Assembly (NCBI RefSeq): GCF_946478835.1
Contig: NZ_CAMLDV010000022.1
Coordinates: forward strand, 1 to 32,025
Direction: 5' to 3'
Length of the DNA stretch: 32,025 nucleotides
DNA from: an uncultured Bdellovibrio sp.
GTDB taxonomy: Bacteria; Bdellovibrionota; Bdellovibrionia; Bdellovibrionales; Bdellovibrionaceae
In this document: positions 24,445 to 31,855 of the stretch, in pieces
Layout: every line of letters starts with the position of its first letter
How positions within the stretch are numbered: position 1 is the stretch's first letter
Made by a program: the position numbers and the translations under genes
Notes under the pieces: generated by a model
What the model saw: the letters and a program-made list of their open reading frames with translations, nothing else
Told to the model about the DNA's origin: nothing
Database searches by the model: none

Positions 24445-25277
24445 GGGTAATAAAGCTCCATATCTTCGGGGGACCGATAGAGCATTGAATCCGCTGGCAT
24501 GTTAAATTCACTTAAAATGGCATCAGCTAGAACGGCGATGGGTCCTTTCATAAAGCGATCGTCAAAAGAACGAAGCTCTAAAATTCGCGCCTCCCTTTTA
24601 CTATCCGCAATAACATCTACCGTCTGCATCACGCGCGAGGAAAAGATCACTTCGTGCTTTAGTTCCTCTGGATTCGTTTTGTAAGAGACAAAAAACTTTT
24701 CGGCCGTTTGTTTATTATTGCGATAGAAAACTCCGCGCAAAGCCTTTTCCTCATAAAGTTCGGGATGAGGAATAGATGTTTTTATGTCAGAAAGAGATTC
24801 TTTATAGTAAACCGCAAAGACATTTTCATCGAGGTTCCACTCCAACCACAAAAGATCGGACGCCTTTTTTCCTTTTAAGAAATGAATACTTCTTTTACGC
24901 AAAATGGCTTCCGCCATTTTTTCGGCCTCGCCGGTCCAAACCGTGGGGCCCATGGCCAGCCGACGGGTCTTGAGTTTGCCGTTGTTAGAAGAAACCGTCA
25001 GACGAAAATAATTCCAGGTGGAGTTTGGTGAAACCTGGTAACCCCAATCGGACATGTGCTCAAGACAGTATTGGATATACTTGCGTTCTTCAGGCGAAAG
25101 TTTTTCTAAAATCGGTGCTCCTGTTTTCTGTTCGTACCACTGCAAGAGGCGACTGAGCACAAGCTTGTAATAACCCGGCGCGGATGGGTCCATGTACATA
25201 GAGATCGGCACCGCTACAACCTGACAGCCTAGCAAAAGACAAAATGCCATAAGAAGACGCTGAAGATATTTTACCAT
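24441..25277 (-). CDS. Exported protein of unknown function
   Basis: A 278-residue protein with a signal peptide (about 1-22, ending VVA before VPISM); a cysteine at residue 18 lies within the hydrophobic stretch (LLLGC), so a lipoprotein is possible. The mature part mixes helices (PEERKYIQYCLEHMSDWG) and strands (VFAVYYKESL, FFVSYKTNPEELK). No motif I know. AGAGG is 5 bases before the ATG. It overlaps the spermidine-synthase-like gene by 7 bp and the acyltransferase-like gene by 4 bp, and is the only clearly exported soluble member of the cluster, so it may be a periplasmic partner of the membrane enzymes. Confidence 0.68.
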   Translation of the reverse strand: MVKYLQRLLMAFCLLLGCQVVAVPISMYMDPSAPGYYKLVLSRLLQWYEQKTGAPILEKLSPEERKYIQYCLEHMSDWGYQVSPNSTWNYFRLTVSSNNGKLKTRRLAMGPTVWTGEAEKMAEAILRKRSIHFLKGKKASDLLWLEWNLDENVFAVYYKESLSDIKTSIPHPELYEEKALRGVFYRNNKQTAEKFFVSYKTNPEELKHEVIFSSRVMQTVDVIADSKREARILELRSFDDRFMKGPIAVLADAILSEFNMPADSMLYRSPEDMELYYP

Positions 25278-26890
25278 CGGAACCTCTTCGGACGGTAAAT
25301 GCTATTCACGTTCTTCTCGGAAACTTCCGCTTTGCTTGTGACAGAAGTTAAGATCGTCAAATTTAACAGCGTCGCGTTTGATAACCATGGCGACAACGAA
25401 TCGTAATTGAACACCGGCTTCTCTGACTTCTTTGAAACAAACATGAAAGCCTCAATAGGTCCATAAACTACAGCGTTATTAAAACCAGCCGCGCGCAGAG
25501 AACTCAGTACAATATCTTGAGGAGCAGGACGAGGTCTTTTGTCAGCAGCGTTGATTCCTCGCCAAATCGGCACATCGGCCACAAAAAATCCCTGAGGAGA
25601 AATCACAGCACTTAAGGACGAATAAAATTCGACACTAAAAAGCTTACCCAGCTCATAGCTGACCGGAAATGGAAAATCTACGAAGACACCATCAAAGACT
25701 TTTTTCGTTCTGCGAATATAATTAAAGGCGTCGCCAATAATCACTTCCACACGCGGATCGTAAAGAGATCCACGATTGAGCTCTTTGATATCCTTATGCT
25801 CTCTTGCCAGACGAATCATAAAAGGATCTAACTCAACGAGAATGATTTTTTCGATGTCGGTATGCTTTAATAATTCCGCAACCAACAGGCCGTCACCAGC
25901 CCCTAAGACAAGCACCTCTTTAGGATGAGTGTTGGAAAGATTAATAGCACCTTCAACCATAGACTCGTGGTAAGTTCGCTGGGTAAGACGGCTAAACTGA
26001 GGTTGCATGTTTAAATAAAGAGAAAAGTCACCCGTGTCTTCGCCAGACTTCATAAATTTATCAGGAATCGTATCTATAATCTGATAAGGAGTGACGTAGC
26101 GGTCTACATCAGTGAAGTCCTCCATATAGAGGAAAAAGTTTTTCACTGCGTTCCAGGAAATTTCCGGCACTCGTGTTTCCGAATAAAAACTTTTGATATA
26201 AGCTTGCTCAACGACATCCGTGTATTTCAATGTCAGAGAAGCGCTCACAAAGAAAAGGACCGACGCCCCTATCGTGGCTCCCCATCTCCAGACAGCTTTT
26301 TGTGCTCCAAAAGCAATAATAACAGTCGCGATAAAATTTAATATGGCAACTAAGACAGAACTTCGCGCTAAATCCAAAACGGGAATAAGATAAAGCGAGA
26401 CAGCAAATGATCCCACCAAGGCACCCAGATAATTAATTCCTAAAATGCGATTAAAGGAATTTTCACCCGTCTTTTTTTCGTGAAGCTTGATAAGCAAAGG
26501 CAGCTCCATGCCCGTTAAAAAACCCACGAGCAAAGTGCAACCTTGTAAAAGAAAAACTTTTTCTGATCCCTGTCCCCACCCCGTCCAAAAAGGCAGGTAG
26601 TGATATAAAAACACAGATAAAAATGTGTAAGACAAATATAGAAGAGGTACGAGAAGAAGTCCCACCAAAGCCAGGGCTATTTCCAACGCAAACAGGGCGT
26701 GGCGTTCGTTTTTCTTTTTTAAAAGCCCCACGGCCTGAGAGCCCAGTCCCATCGCGACTAAATAAAAACCCAACGTGATGGACTGACTTAAGATTTCATC
26801 ATTGGAAAACTGCATGAGCACGCGAGCAATCACAAATTGATAGCTGATACTGCAAAAAGAAAGAAGAAAGGAAAGGAGGTAGATAGTCAT
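25271..26890 (-). CDS. Membrane-bound spermidine-synthase-like protein
   Basis: A 539-residue fusion of an N-terminal membrane domain (about seven helices, residues 1-225; LTGMELPLL at 125-133 and a glycine-rich NYLGALVGS at 153-161) to a class I methyltransferase-fold domain of the spermidine synthase family. Seen are QPQFSRLTQRTYHE near 296-309, VLVLGAGDG at 326-334, LVELDP at 351-356, DPRVEV at 378-383 and GDAFNY at 386-391. The family's active-site D-x-x-D-P is DFPFP here (D405 kept, second Asp replaced by Phe), so ordinary putrescine aminopropylation is doubtful. The longer frame to 27037 is rejected because GGAGGTG precedes the ATG at 26890, which overlaps the previous stop by 4 bp. Confidence 0.82.
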   Translation of the reverse strand: MTIYLLSFLLSFCSISYQFVIARVLMQFSNDEILSQSITLGFYLVAMGLGSQAVGLLKKKNERHALFALEIALALVGLLLVPLLYLSYTFLSVFLYHYLPFWTGWGQGSEKVFLLQGCTLLVGFLTGMELPLLIKLHEKKTGENSFNRILGINYLGALVGSFAVSLYLIPVLDLARSSVLVAILNFIATVIIAFGAQKAVWRWGATIGASVLFFVSASLTLKYTDVVEQAYIKSFYSETRVPEISWNAVKNFFLYMEDFTDVDRYVTPYQIIDTIPDKFMKSGEDTGDFSLYLNMQPQFSRLTQRTYHESMVEGAINLSNTHPKEVLVLGAGDGLLVAELLKHTDIEKIILVELDPFMIRLAREHKDIKELNRGSLYDPRVEVIIGDAFNYIRRTKKVFDGVFVDFPFPVSYELGKLFSVEFYSSLSAVISPQGFFVADVPIWRGINAADKRPRPAPQDIVLSSLRAAGFNNAVVYGPIEAFMFVSKKSEKPVFNYDSLSPWLSNATLLNLTILTSVTSKAEVSEKNVNSIYRPKRFRW

Positions 26891-27477
26891 GTCTTCACCT
26901 CCGATTTTGCAAGTATATAAAAGAACGCGATGGCGTTTAAAACCGCGCAAAAATAAAGACTGTTCGCTACGCCCCACAGTGGCAAAAGGACCAACGGAAA
27001 AATCAAAGTCCCCAGAAACATTCCGAAATAATCCCAAGCGAGAATAAAAGATTTACGGTTCGTCGGCACATTATCCATGAGATAGGGCAACTCAAAACCC
27101 GAGATCAATCCTGCGGCAATGACAGGAAGATAACTTAAAATTTCAGCCGCAAAATAAAAAGACTCGGGAAAATTCTTTGGATCCGTCGCCATGATCCACC
27201 ATGGTCCCGCAATTCCGACAACAACAAGAGAGATTTGCAAATATGGCAGAGCGATCTTCCAGCGATCATACAATAAAGAAGACACACCGAGAGTGAGAGT
27301 GAAAAGTCCTATCGTTGTGGCATAGCGAAGAGCTGTGTTACCCAATGTCGCCGAAAGCATTTGCGCAAAACTAAGCTCATAGACAACACCGACGAATGCC
27401 AACAAAAAAGAAAATAGCTGTCGCTCGATATAATTAAAGTTAAGGATTCGCTTTAATCTGGTTGTAGATGGCATCAT
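26887..27477 (-). CDS. Membrane domain paralogue of the spermidine-synthase-like protein, no catalytic domain
   Basis: A 196-residue protein, six or seven transmembrane segments, without any methyltransferase domain. It aligns with the membrane half of the next protein: YELSFAQMLSATLGN with YQFVIARVLMQFSN, then AGLISGFELPYL with VGFLTGMELPLL, and a Y-G-x3-G pattern near the last helices. So it is a duplicated membrane module, not a truncation artefact, and may form a heterodimer with its neighbour. ATG at 27477 (or 27474) is preferred over 27546 because the longer form runs 107 bases into the upstream gene and adds a non-homologous leader. The Shine-Dalgarno is weak (GAAG), so coupling to the upstream gene is likely. 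Confidence 0.7.
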   Translation of the reverse strand: MMPSTTRLKRILNFNYIERQLFSFLLAFVGVVYELSFAQMLSATLGNTALRYATTIGLFTLTLGVSSLLYDRWKIALPYLQISLVVVGIAGPWWIMATDPKNFPESFYFAAEILSYLPVIAAGLISGFELPYLMDNVPTNRKSFILAWDYFGMFLGTLIFPLVLLPLWGVANSLYFCAVLNAIAFFYILAKSEVKT

Positions 27478-28489
27478 ACTTGTCTTCGTTGTTATCGATG
27501 TAAGAAGTCGGGCCAGAAAGAACAGCAAGGTAAGTTCCTTGGCCATCCTCTCGTTGAACGAGCGCCACTGTCAAAGTATTGCTTCCCAACTGCATCGACC
27601 AAAGATAAGGAGGCTTCAACCCGCTTCCGGACTGTGCGGGCGGGCGGTCTGCCGAACTCTCAGAAATATTATCTATAATAGCTGATTTAAATCCGGGAAT
27701 GGCAGAACCATACTCTTCCAAAAAGCCCTGCAATTCTGTGGGACCGTAGGTTCCTGCTTTCGCCATTAAACTGAGGTTCACTTGTGTTTGAGTGTTGTAA
27801 CCATGAATGGCGGCAACACCGTCTTCAATGTCCAGCGGCCGATAGTTCAAATCGTTGGGATACGGAACCGCAAGATGCGACTCTGAAGTAAAATTATTTT
27901 TTGCCTGTTCCGAAGCCACCTGAATAGGATCTGGAAGAGGTTGATTGCCGGGTAATGAAGAGGGATCGTCCTCATCATCTTCGTCATCGTCGTCACCTTT
28001 TTGTGTGTCGCCGCCAGAGCCACGACCGGGTTTTGAAGCAGAACTTCCCCCGCCGCCGCCATTTTTATTTCCCGATTTTTTTCCTCCATCATCAGAGCCA
28101 CCGCCACCGGCGCCAGCCCCTCCTCCACCACCGCCTGCACCGCCGCGTCCACTTCCTCCTCCTGAAATATCAGCGGCAGAAGAGCTCGACGAAAGAGAAG
28201 AAGACTTTGATGCCGTTTCAAAACCTAGAAAATCAGCAACTCGGGAGTAAACTGTTTCGAAGAAACTCATTTGTGAATGTGAAGATGAATTTGAAGAAGG
28301 GGACCAGGAGGAAGAACTCTCAGACGAAGAGGCATTATGTTCGCTAGGTGTTCCTCGGCGAAAATCGAATGCGGGCTCTTTCCGCTCATTTTGAGAATGA
28401 GAAAATGAGACCGAATGCTTCTTTAAGCTCGCGATTCCAGCGAAGGCTATTAAACCCAACAGCACGTACAAAAAGGTTTTTTGTTTCAT
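27440..28489 (-). CDS. Anchored low-complexity protein with Gly/Ser and acidic linker
   Basis: A 349-residue protein. Residues 5-20 are a hydrophobic signal anchor, followed by a Ser-rich stretch (53-104), a Gly-rich stretch (110-160) and an acidic run at 166-175. From about 185 a compact C-terminal domain follows (YNTQTQVNLSLMAKAG, LQGFLEEYGSAIPGF, PYLWSMQLGSNTLTVALVQR) that I do not recognise. The linker is long enough to span the periplasm or wall. It is the first gene of the six-gene cluster; its 3' end overlaps the next gene by 38 bases. No Shine-Dalgarno is visible and an extended -10 ends 10 bases before the ATG. The proline-rich reading on the opposite strand is a shadow. Confidence 0.78.
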   Translation of the reverse strand: MKQKTFLYVLLGLIAFAGIASLKKHSVSFSHSQNERKEPAFDFRRGTPSEHNASSSESSSSWSPSSNSSSHSQMSFFETVYSRVADFLGFETASKSSSLSSSSSAADISGGGSGRGGAGGGGGGAGAGGGGSDDGGKKSGNKNGGGGGSSASKPGRGSGGDTQKGDDDDEDDEDDPSSLPGNQPLPDPIQVASEQAKNNFTSESHLAVPYPNDLNYRPLDIEDGVAAIHGYNTQTQVNLSLMAKAGTYGPTELQGFLEEYGSAIPGFKSAIIDNISESSADRPPAQSGSGLKPPYLWSMQLGSNTLTVALVQREDGQGTYLAVLSGPTSYIDNNEDKYDAIYNQIKANP

Positions 28490-28498
28490 GTCGTTTTA

Positions 28499-28507
28499 AT
28501 TTTACCA
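28499..28507 (-). promoter_or_regulatory. Extended -10 of the six-gene cluster
   Basis: On the minus strand TG-G-TAAAAT (28499-28507) lies 9 bases before the ATG at 28489, so transcription would start within about 4 bases of the start codon, giving an almost leaderless message. No good -35 is seen. The 101-bp region is shared with the divergent pilin-like genes. Confidence 0.35.
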
Positions 28508-28590
28508 AACATGTGCTGAAATGATAGTACGTAGATGAAAATATCGGTCGCTCAAAGATCTAACTGTTTTTAATTTTCACTGGAACGTAT

Positions 28591-29433
28591 ATGTATCAAA
28601 ATAAGAATGGTTTCACCCTCGTTGAAATTCTTGTGAGCTTAGCCATCCTCGCGACTGTCTCGATAGGAGTTGGTGCCATCATCCAAGTGGTATTCAAACG
28701 CCAAGCAAATATTGTGAATAAAACAGAGTCCAATGAATTTATGAATTCACTTGGGAAATGGCTTCAAAGCGCCGCCGGTTGCAGTGCTGCTCTAATGAAT
28801 TTACCTGCGCCTACCGCAACCGAAACTCCTTTGACCATTAACGGCTACAACGGCTATGGCGGAAACAATCTTCCTATCGCCGACAATTTCAGAATCAACA
28901 ATCAATTGTTGATTAAAAACGTAACGATCAAAGATAAAGGTGCTGCACCTTCCACCTTGCAAATCGGTACGAACATCTACACGCGCAAAGTCGCACAAAT
29001 AAAAATCGGCTTCGAAGAGCAGACAGCGGGAACCTCTGTAGAGATGAGAACGCGCTTTATTGAAGTGCCTATCTTAATTGGTCCTACGAACACAATCGCG
29101 CAATGTCACATCGAAACTTCATTGGCAGATGCATGTACGGCGATGGGTGGAACTTACGTTGCTTCTTCGAACACGTGCAAACCTGCGACGAATTGTCAGA
29201 TGAAGGGAACTTATACTGTGCTCACCTGCACACCGAGCGATCATGGATGTGATCCTTCGTTCAGCGGAGACTATAGAAATCCTCTTACGAACTCTACGTC
29301 GTGCCCTTCAGGAGCAACACCATCAATTCTAGGAAGATTTATTCACACTCATGAAATAGCTTGTGGAAAAAAATGTCCAACGATTGTTATTACAAACCAG
29401 GAGGACTTTTACATTTGCATGCAATGCAGTTAA
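28591..29433 (+). CDS. Type IV pilin-like (pseudopilin) protein with cysteine-rich tail
   Basis: A 280-residue protein with a classic class III signal: a 7-residue leader MYQNKNG, cleavage before F8, then FTLVEILVSLAILATVSIGV with the conserved Glu at +5. Prepilin peptidase would process it. The size fits a minor pilin (PilW or GspJ-like) rather than the main subunit. The C-terminal third has about eleven cysteines (for example ATNCQMKG, TVLTCTP, CGKKCP, YICMQCS). The ribosome-binding site is weak (GGAA, 6 bases). The next gene overlaps by 10 bases, so the two are made together, probably for a minor-pilin tip complex. Confidence 0.85.
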   Translation: MYQNKNGFTLVEILVSLAILATVSIGVGAIIQVVFKRQANIVNKTESNEFMNSLGKWLQSAAGCSAALMNLPAPTATETPLTINGYNGYGGNNLPIADNFRINNQLLIKNVTIKDKGAAPSTLQIGTNIYTRKVAQIKIGFEEQTAGTSVEMRTRFIEVPILIGPTNTIAQCHIETSLADACTAMGGTYVASSNTCKPATNCQMKGTYTVLTCTPSDHGCDPSFSGDYRNPLTNSTSCPSGATPSILGRFIHTHEIACGKKCPTIVITNQEDFYICMQCS

Positions 29434-30215
29434 ACAGAAAGGGCTCTGCCTTCATTATAACTTTAAGCATTGTGGCTCTTGTGGCGGTGCTCTTTCCTAT
29501 CTTAGTGCAATATTTAAAAACTTCTGATGAATCTGCAGCAACACGCAGACGTCAGCAAGAGTTTCAAGCGATGATCACGGCACTTCATCTAGAAATTAAC
29601 GATGGAGTTTCTTGCGCTCGCCTTCTGGGTTCTTTACCCCAAACAATCAATCCCACACTTCTCAATGTTGAGCAGCCCTTACGAATCAATACAAATTATG
29701 CAGGCGAACCAGGCCCTCTTCAGGACGGATGGAGAAGCGCTCAATCTGACATCACCATTGAAACGGTTCGAATCATCGTTAAAAAAAGATCTTTAGACCA
29801 AAACGGCAATCCGCGAGTTGTGACTTTGGATTGGCCCCCGTTCATTGGAAGCCTCAGTAAGTACGAAGCGGAAATCATTCTTACGCCGAAGGACCTTTCT
29901 TGGAACCCCCAGCCAGCTGAACGGAGAATTCCTATTTACATCAACGTTCTTCCGCTAAGCTCGACGGCGGCGCGTATTCAACAATGCTTCGGACCCGGCT
30001 CAATGGCGGAAGCCTGCGAAGCTGTCGGCGGCGCATTTGATGGTGTGAATTCTCCCGTGAGTTTGCGATGCAATCCGGATCTTCGTTGCATAAACAGCAA
30101 CCAAGGTATCGTGACATCTCCGGCAGCCTGCACGGCCCCTTACATTGCTAGCTACGTTGGAAACTTTAGCGGAACTCAGAAATATATTTGCACTTGGTGC
30201 AATAGAAACCACTAA
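29424..30215 (+). CDS. Minor pilin-like (PilX/GspK type) protein with cysteine-rich tail
   Basis: From the ATG at 29424 the protein is 263 residues. It starts MQLNRKG followed by SAFIITLSIVALVAVLFPIL, the Gly plus hydrophobic N-terminus of PilX or GspK-like proteins, which lack the usual FTLVE. A TTG at 29415 would add three residues and has GGAGG 10 bases upstream, so either start is possible. The C-terminus repeats the neighbour's pattern: QQCFGPGSMAEACEAVGGAF, NPDLRC, then YICTWC. The 10-bp overlap with the first pilin gene supports one tip complex. A lone assembly factor is less likely. Confidence 0.78.
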   Translation: MQLNRKGSAFIITLSIVALVAVLFPILVQYLKTSDESAATRRRQQEFQAMITALHLEINDGVSCARLLGSLPQTINPTLLNVEQPLRINTNYAGEPGPLQDGWRSAQSDITIETVRIIVKKRSLDQNGNPRVVTLDWPPFIGSLSKYEAEIILTPKDLSWNPQPAERRIPIYINVLPLSSTAARIQQCFGPGSMAEACEAVGGAFDGVNSPVSLRCNPDLRCINSNQGIVTSPAACTAPYIASYVGNFSGTQKYICTWCNRNH

Positions 30216-30285
30216 TTCCCCGCCTTTGGTTTGTCTTTCGGGAAATGGCTCGCTCTAAATCCTCCTTCGAGTATCCTAGTGGCAC

Positions 30286-30867
30286 ATGAAAGACGATGCC
30301 CTTCTTAAAAAAATTCGAAAGTGCACACTCTGTCGCAAGGATCTGCCTTTGGAGCCGCGACCTATTTTGAATTTTTCATCTTCGTCAAAAATTTTAATCA
30401 CAGGACAAGCTCCAGGAATTAAAGCTCACGACACGGAAACCCCTTGGAATGACGCCAGCGGCGATCGTCTTCGACAGTGGCTAGGAATTTCCAAAGAAGA
30501 TTTTTACGACGCTAGCAAAATTGCAATCGTGCCGATGGGTTTTTGTTATCCCGGGAAAGGAAAATCCGGCGACCTTCCTCCCCGCCCCGAATGCGCAGAA
30601 AAATGGATGAGTAAAATTCAGGAGCATCTAACGAACATTGAGCTGCACATTCTTGTCGGCGGCTATGCTATCGATCACTTCCTGCCGTCTCACGCAAAAG
30701 ATCTTACGACAACCGTGAAGAACTGGGAAAAATTCTATCCGCAGTTCATCCCCATGCTTCATCCGTCTCCACGAAATAATATCTGGCTAAAAAAGAATCC
30801 GTGGTTTGAAAAAGAACTCGTCCCCGAAATGCGCAAGCTTGTGCAAAAGGCATTGAAGAAGCAATAA
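30286..30867 (+). CDS. Uracil-DNA glycosylase superfamily protein
   Basis: A 193-residue protein related to the uracil-glycosylase fold (COG1573-like) rather than to family 1. ILITGQAPGIKAHDTETPW at about 36-54 corresponds to the active-site loop, where family 1 has GQDPYH; MLHPSPRNNIWLKKNPWFE near 156-174 corresponds to the intercalation loop, with H158. The N-terminal KCTLCRKDLPLEPRP has the cysteine pair seen in iron-sulfur family 4 enzymes, but I do not find the full four-Cys set, so no cluster is predicted. Activity on uracil is unproved. The gene stands 70 bp after the pilin pair; the GNAT gene starts 7 bp downstream. Confidence 0.72.
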   Translation: MKDDALLKKIRKCTLCRKDLPLEPRPILNFSSSSKILITGQAPGIKAHDTETPWNDASGDRLRQWLGISKEDFYDASKIAIVPMGFCYPGKGKSGDLPPRPECAEKWMSKIQEHLTNIELHILVGGYAIDHFLPSHAKDLTTTVKNWEKFYPQFIPMLHPSPRNNIWLKKNPWFEKELVPEMRKLVQKALKKQ

Positions 30868-30874
30868 TGCTCCT

Positions 30875-31387
30875 ATGCAAATTATTTTAGAAACTCCAAG
30901 ACTCTATTTAAGAAAAATCGAGAATTCTGATTTTGATTCTCTCCAAAAAATTTTATCGGACCCCAAAACCATGGAATTCTGGCCCGTACCTTTTTCATCG
31001 GAGCAAATCCACACATGGATTTCAAACGCGCAAAAGGATTACGCGGAATTGGGCCGTGGAAGATTCGCCGTCATTGATAAATCCAGCGGAACTTTTATTG
31101 GTGACTGCGGATTTAAGCGATACGAGATCTTAGGGAAAATGGAAAACGATCTGGGATACATCATTCACCACGAATACTGGGGACAAGGGTATGCTTTAGA
31201 AGCCGCCAAAGCCTGTCTTGAATATGCCCGCGATGTGCTTAATCTCGACCGAGTTGTGGCAAACATGGAAACTCGCCATATTAAATCTCGTCGAGTCGCT
31301 GAAAAAATCGGAATGAAGAAAGAACAGGAATTTGAAAATCCCCGAAACAGAAATTTGCCGACATTATTGTATGCCTGGAATAGATGA
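30875..31387 (+). CDS. GNAT-family N-acetyltransferase (RimJ/RimL-like)
   Basis: A 170-residue acetyltransferase. The start ETPRLYLRKIENSDFDSLQK is that of the RimJ/RimL group. The acetyl-CoA pyrophosphate loop follows the strand YIIHHEYWGQGYALEAAKAC (about 94-113), with the QGYALEA form of the Q/R-x-x-G-x-G/A motif. A final N-x-x-S-type region (ETRHIKSRRVAEKIGMKKE) is normal. The target could be a ribosomal protein N-terminus, another protein or a small molecule; nothing in the context decides. It lies 7 bp after the glycosylase-like gene, so likely one operon. A clear Shine-Dalgarno is absent, so coupling to the upstream gene is likely. Confidence 0.92.
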   Translation: MQIILETPRLYLRKIENSDFDSLQKILSDPKTMEFWPVPFSSEQIHTWISNAQKDYAELGRGRFAVIDKSSGTFIGDCGFKRYEILGKMENDLGYIIHHEYWGQGYALEAAKACLEYARDVLNLDRVVANMETRHIKSRRVAEKIGMKKEQEFENPRNRNLPTLLYAWNR

Positions 31388-31399
31388 TTCATTTTCGGC

Positions 31400-31439
31400 A
31401 AAAACAAAGGGGATGCACGCAATGAAGCCGCATCCCCTT
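31400..31439 (-). terminator. Intrinsic terminator between convergent genes
   Basis: AAGGGGATGC (31407-31416) and GCATCCCCTT (31430-31439) form a perfect 10-bp stem with a 13-base loop. On the minus strand the stem is followed by TTTGTTTTT, so it ends the DksA-like transcript. On the plus strand no U-run follows, though the hairpin may still slow the transcript of the GNAT gene, which ends at 31387. Confidence 0.8.
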
Positions 31440-31483
31440 AAATCCCCTCGAGATGATATCTATATATAAAGTACGCCGTAGGT

Positions 31484-31855
31484 TTAGCCGCGAGCGTAGC
31501 GTTTGTTCATGGATTCGCGAATTTCAGCACCTTCGATGCTAAGACGAGTCCAAGGAATCGCACGAAGTCTTTCTGGTTCGATTTCCTCTTCTGTCTCTTC
31601 GCAGTAACCGAAAGAACCGCTCTCGATGCGAGCCAAGGCGCTTTCGATTTCCATCAATTGTGAGCGGAGTCTTTCGTGCATGCTGAGGAATTCTTGTTCA
31701 GCCAACACACGAACGGTTTGATCACCTTCATCTCCACCCTTTTCCTCGTTCTGGTCCAAGTTCAATCGAGCCTCTTTCACTCTGTTGAGGATGTCTTGCT
31801 TCGATTGCAAAAGCTTTTGTCTGCATTCAGCGACGAGCTTTTCAGAGATAGCCAT
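31484..31855 (-). CDS. DksA/TraR-like RNA-polymerase-binding protein with degenerate zinc site
   Basis: A 123-residue protein of the DksA/TraR coiled-coil type, which inserts into the secondary channel of RNA polymerase. Residues 5-80 form the coiled coil, with aspartates D42 and D45 (GGDEGDQTV) at the tip where DksA needs them. RIESGSFGYCEETEEEIEPERLRA (split here as RIESGSFGYCEE at 76-87 then EPERLRA) has the family layout, but of the four zinc cysteines only C85 remains; positions 88, 106 and 109 read T, S and G. So it resembles the zinc-free DksA variants. GGGGGG precedes the ATG. The 170 bp to the right edge contains no gene I can support. Confidence 0.85.
   Translation of the reverse strand: MAISEKLVAECRQKLLQSKQDILNRVKEARLNLDQNEEKGGDEGDQTVRVLAEQEFLSMHERLRSQLMEIESALARIESGSFGYCEETEEEIEPERLRAIPWTRLSIEGAEIRESMNKRYARG

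Noticed and set aside
27945..28250. Proline- and serine-rich frame on the plus strand
   Set aside because: It is the mirror of the Gly-rich tract of the minus-strand gene; composition explains it.
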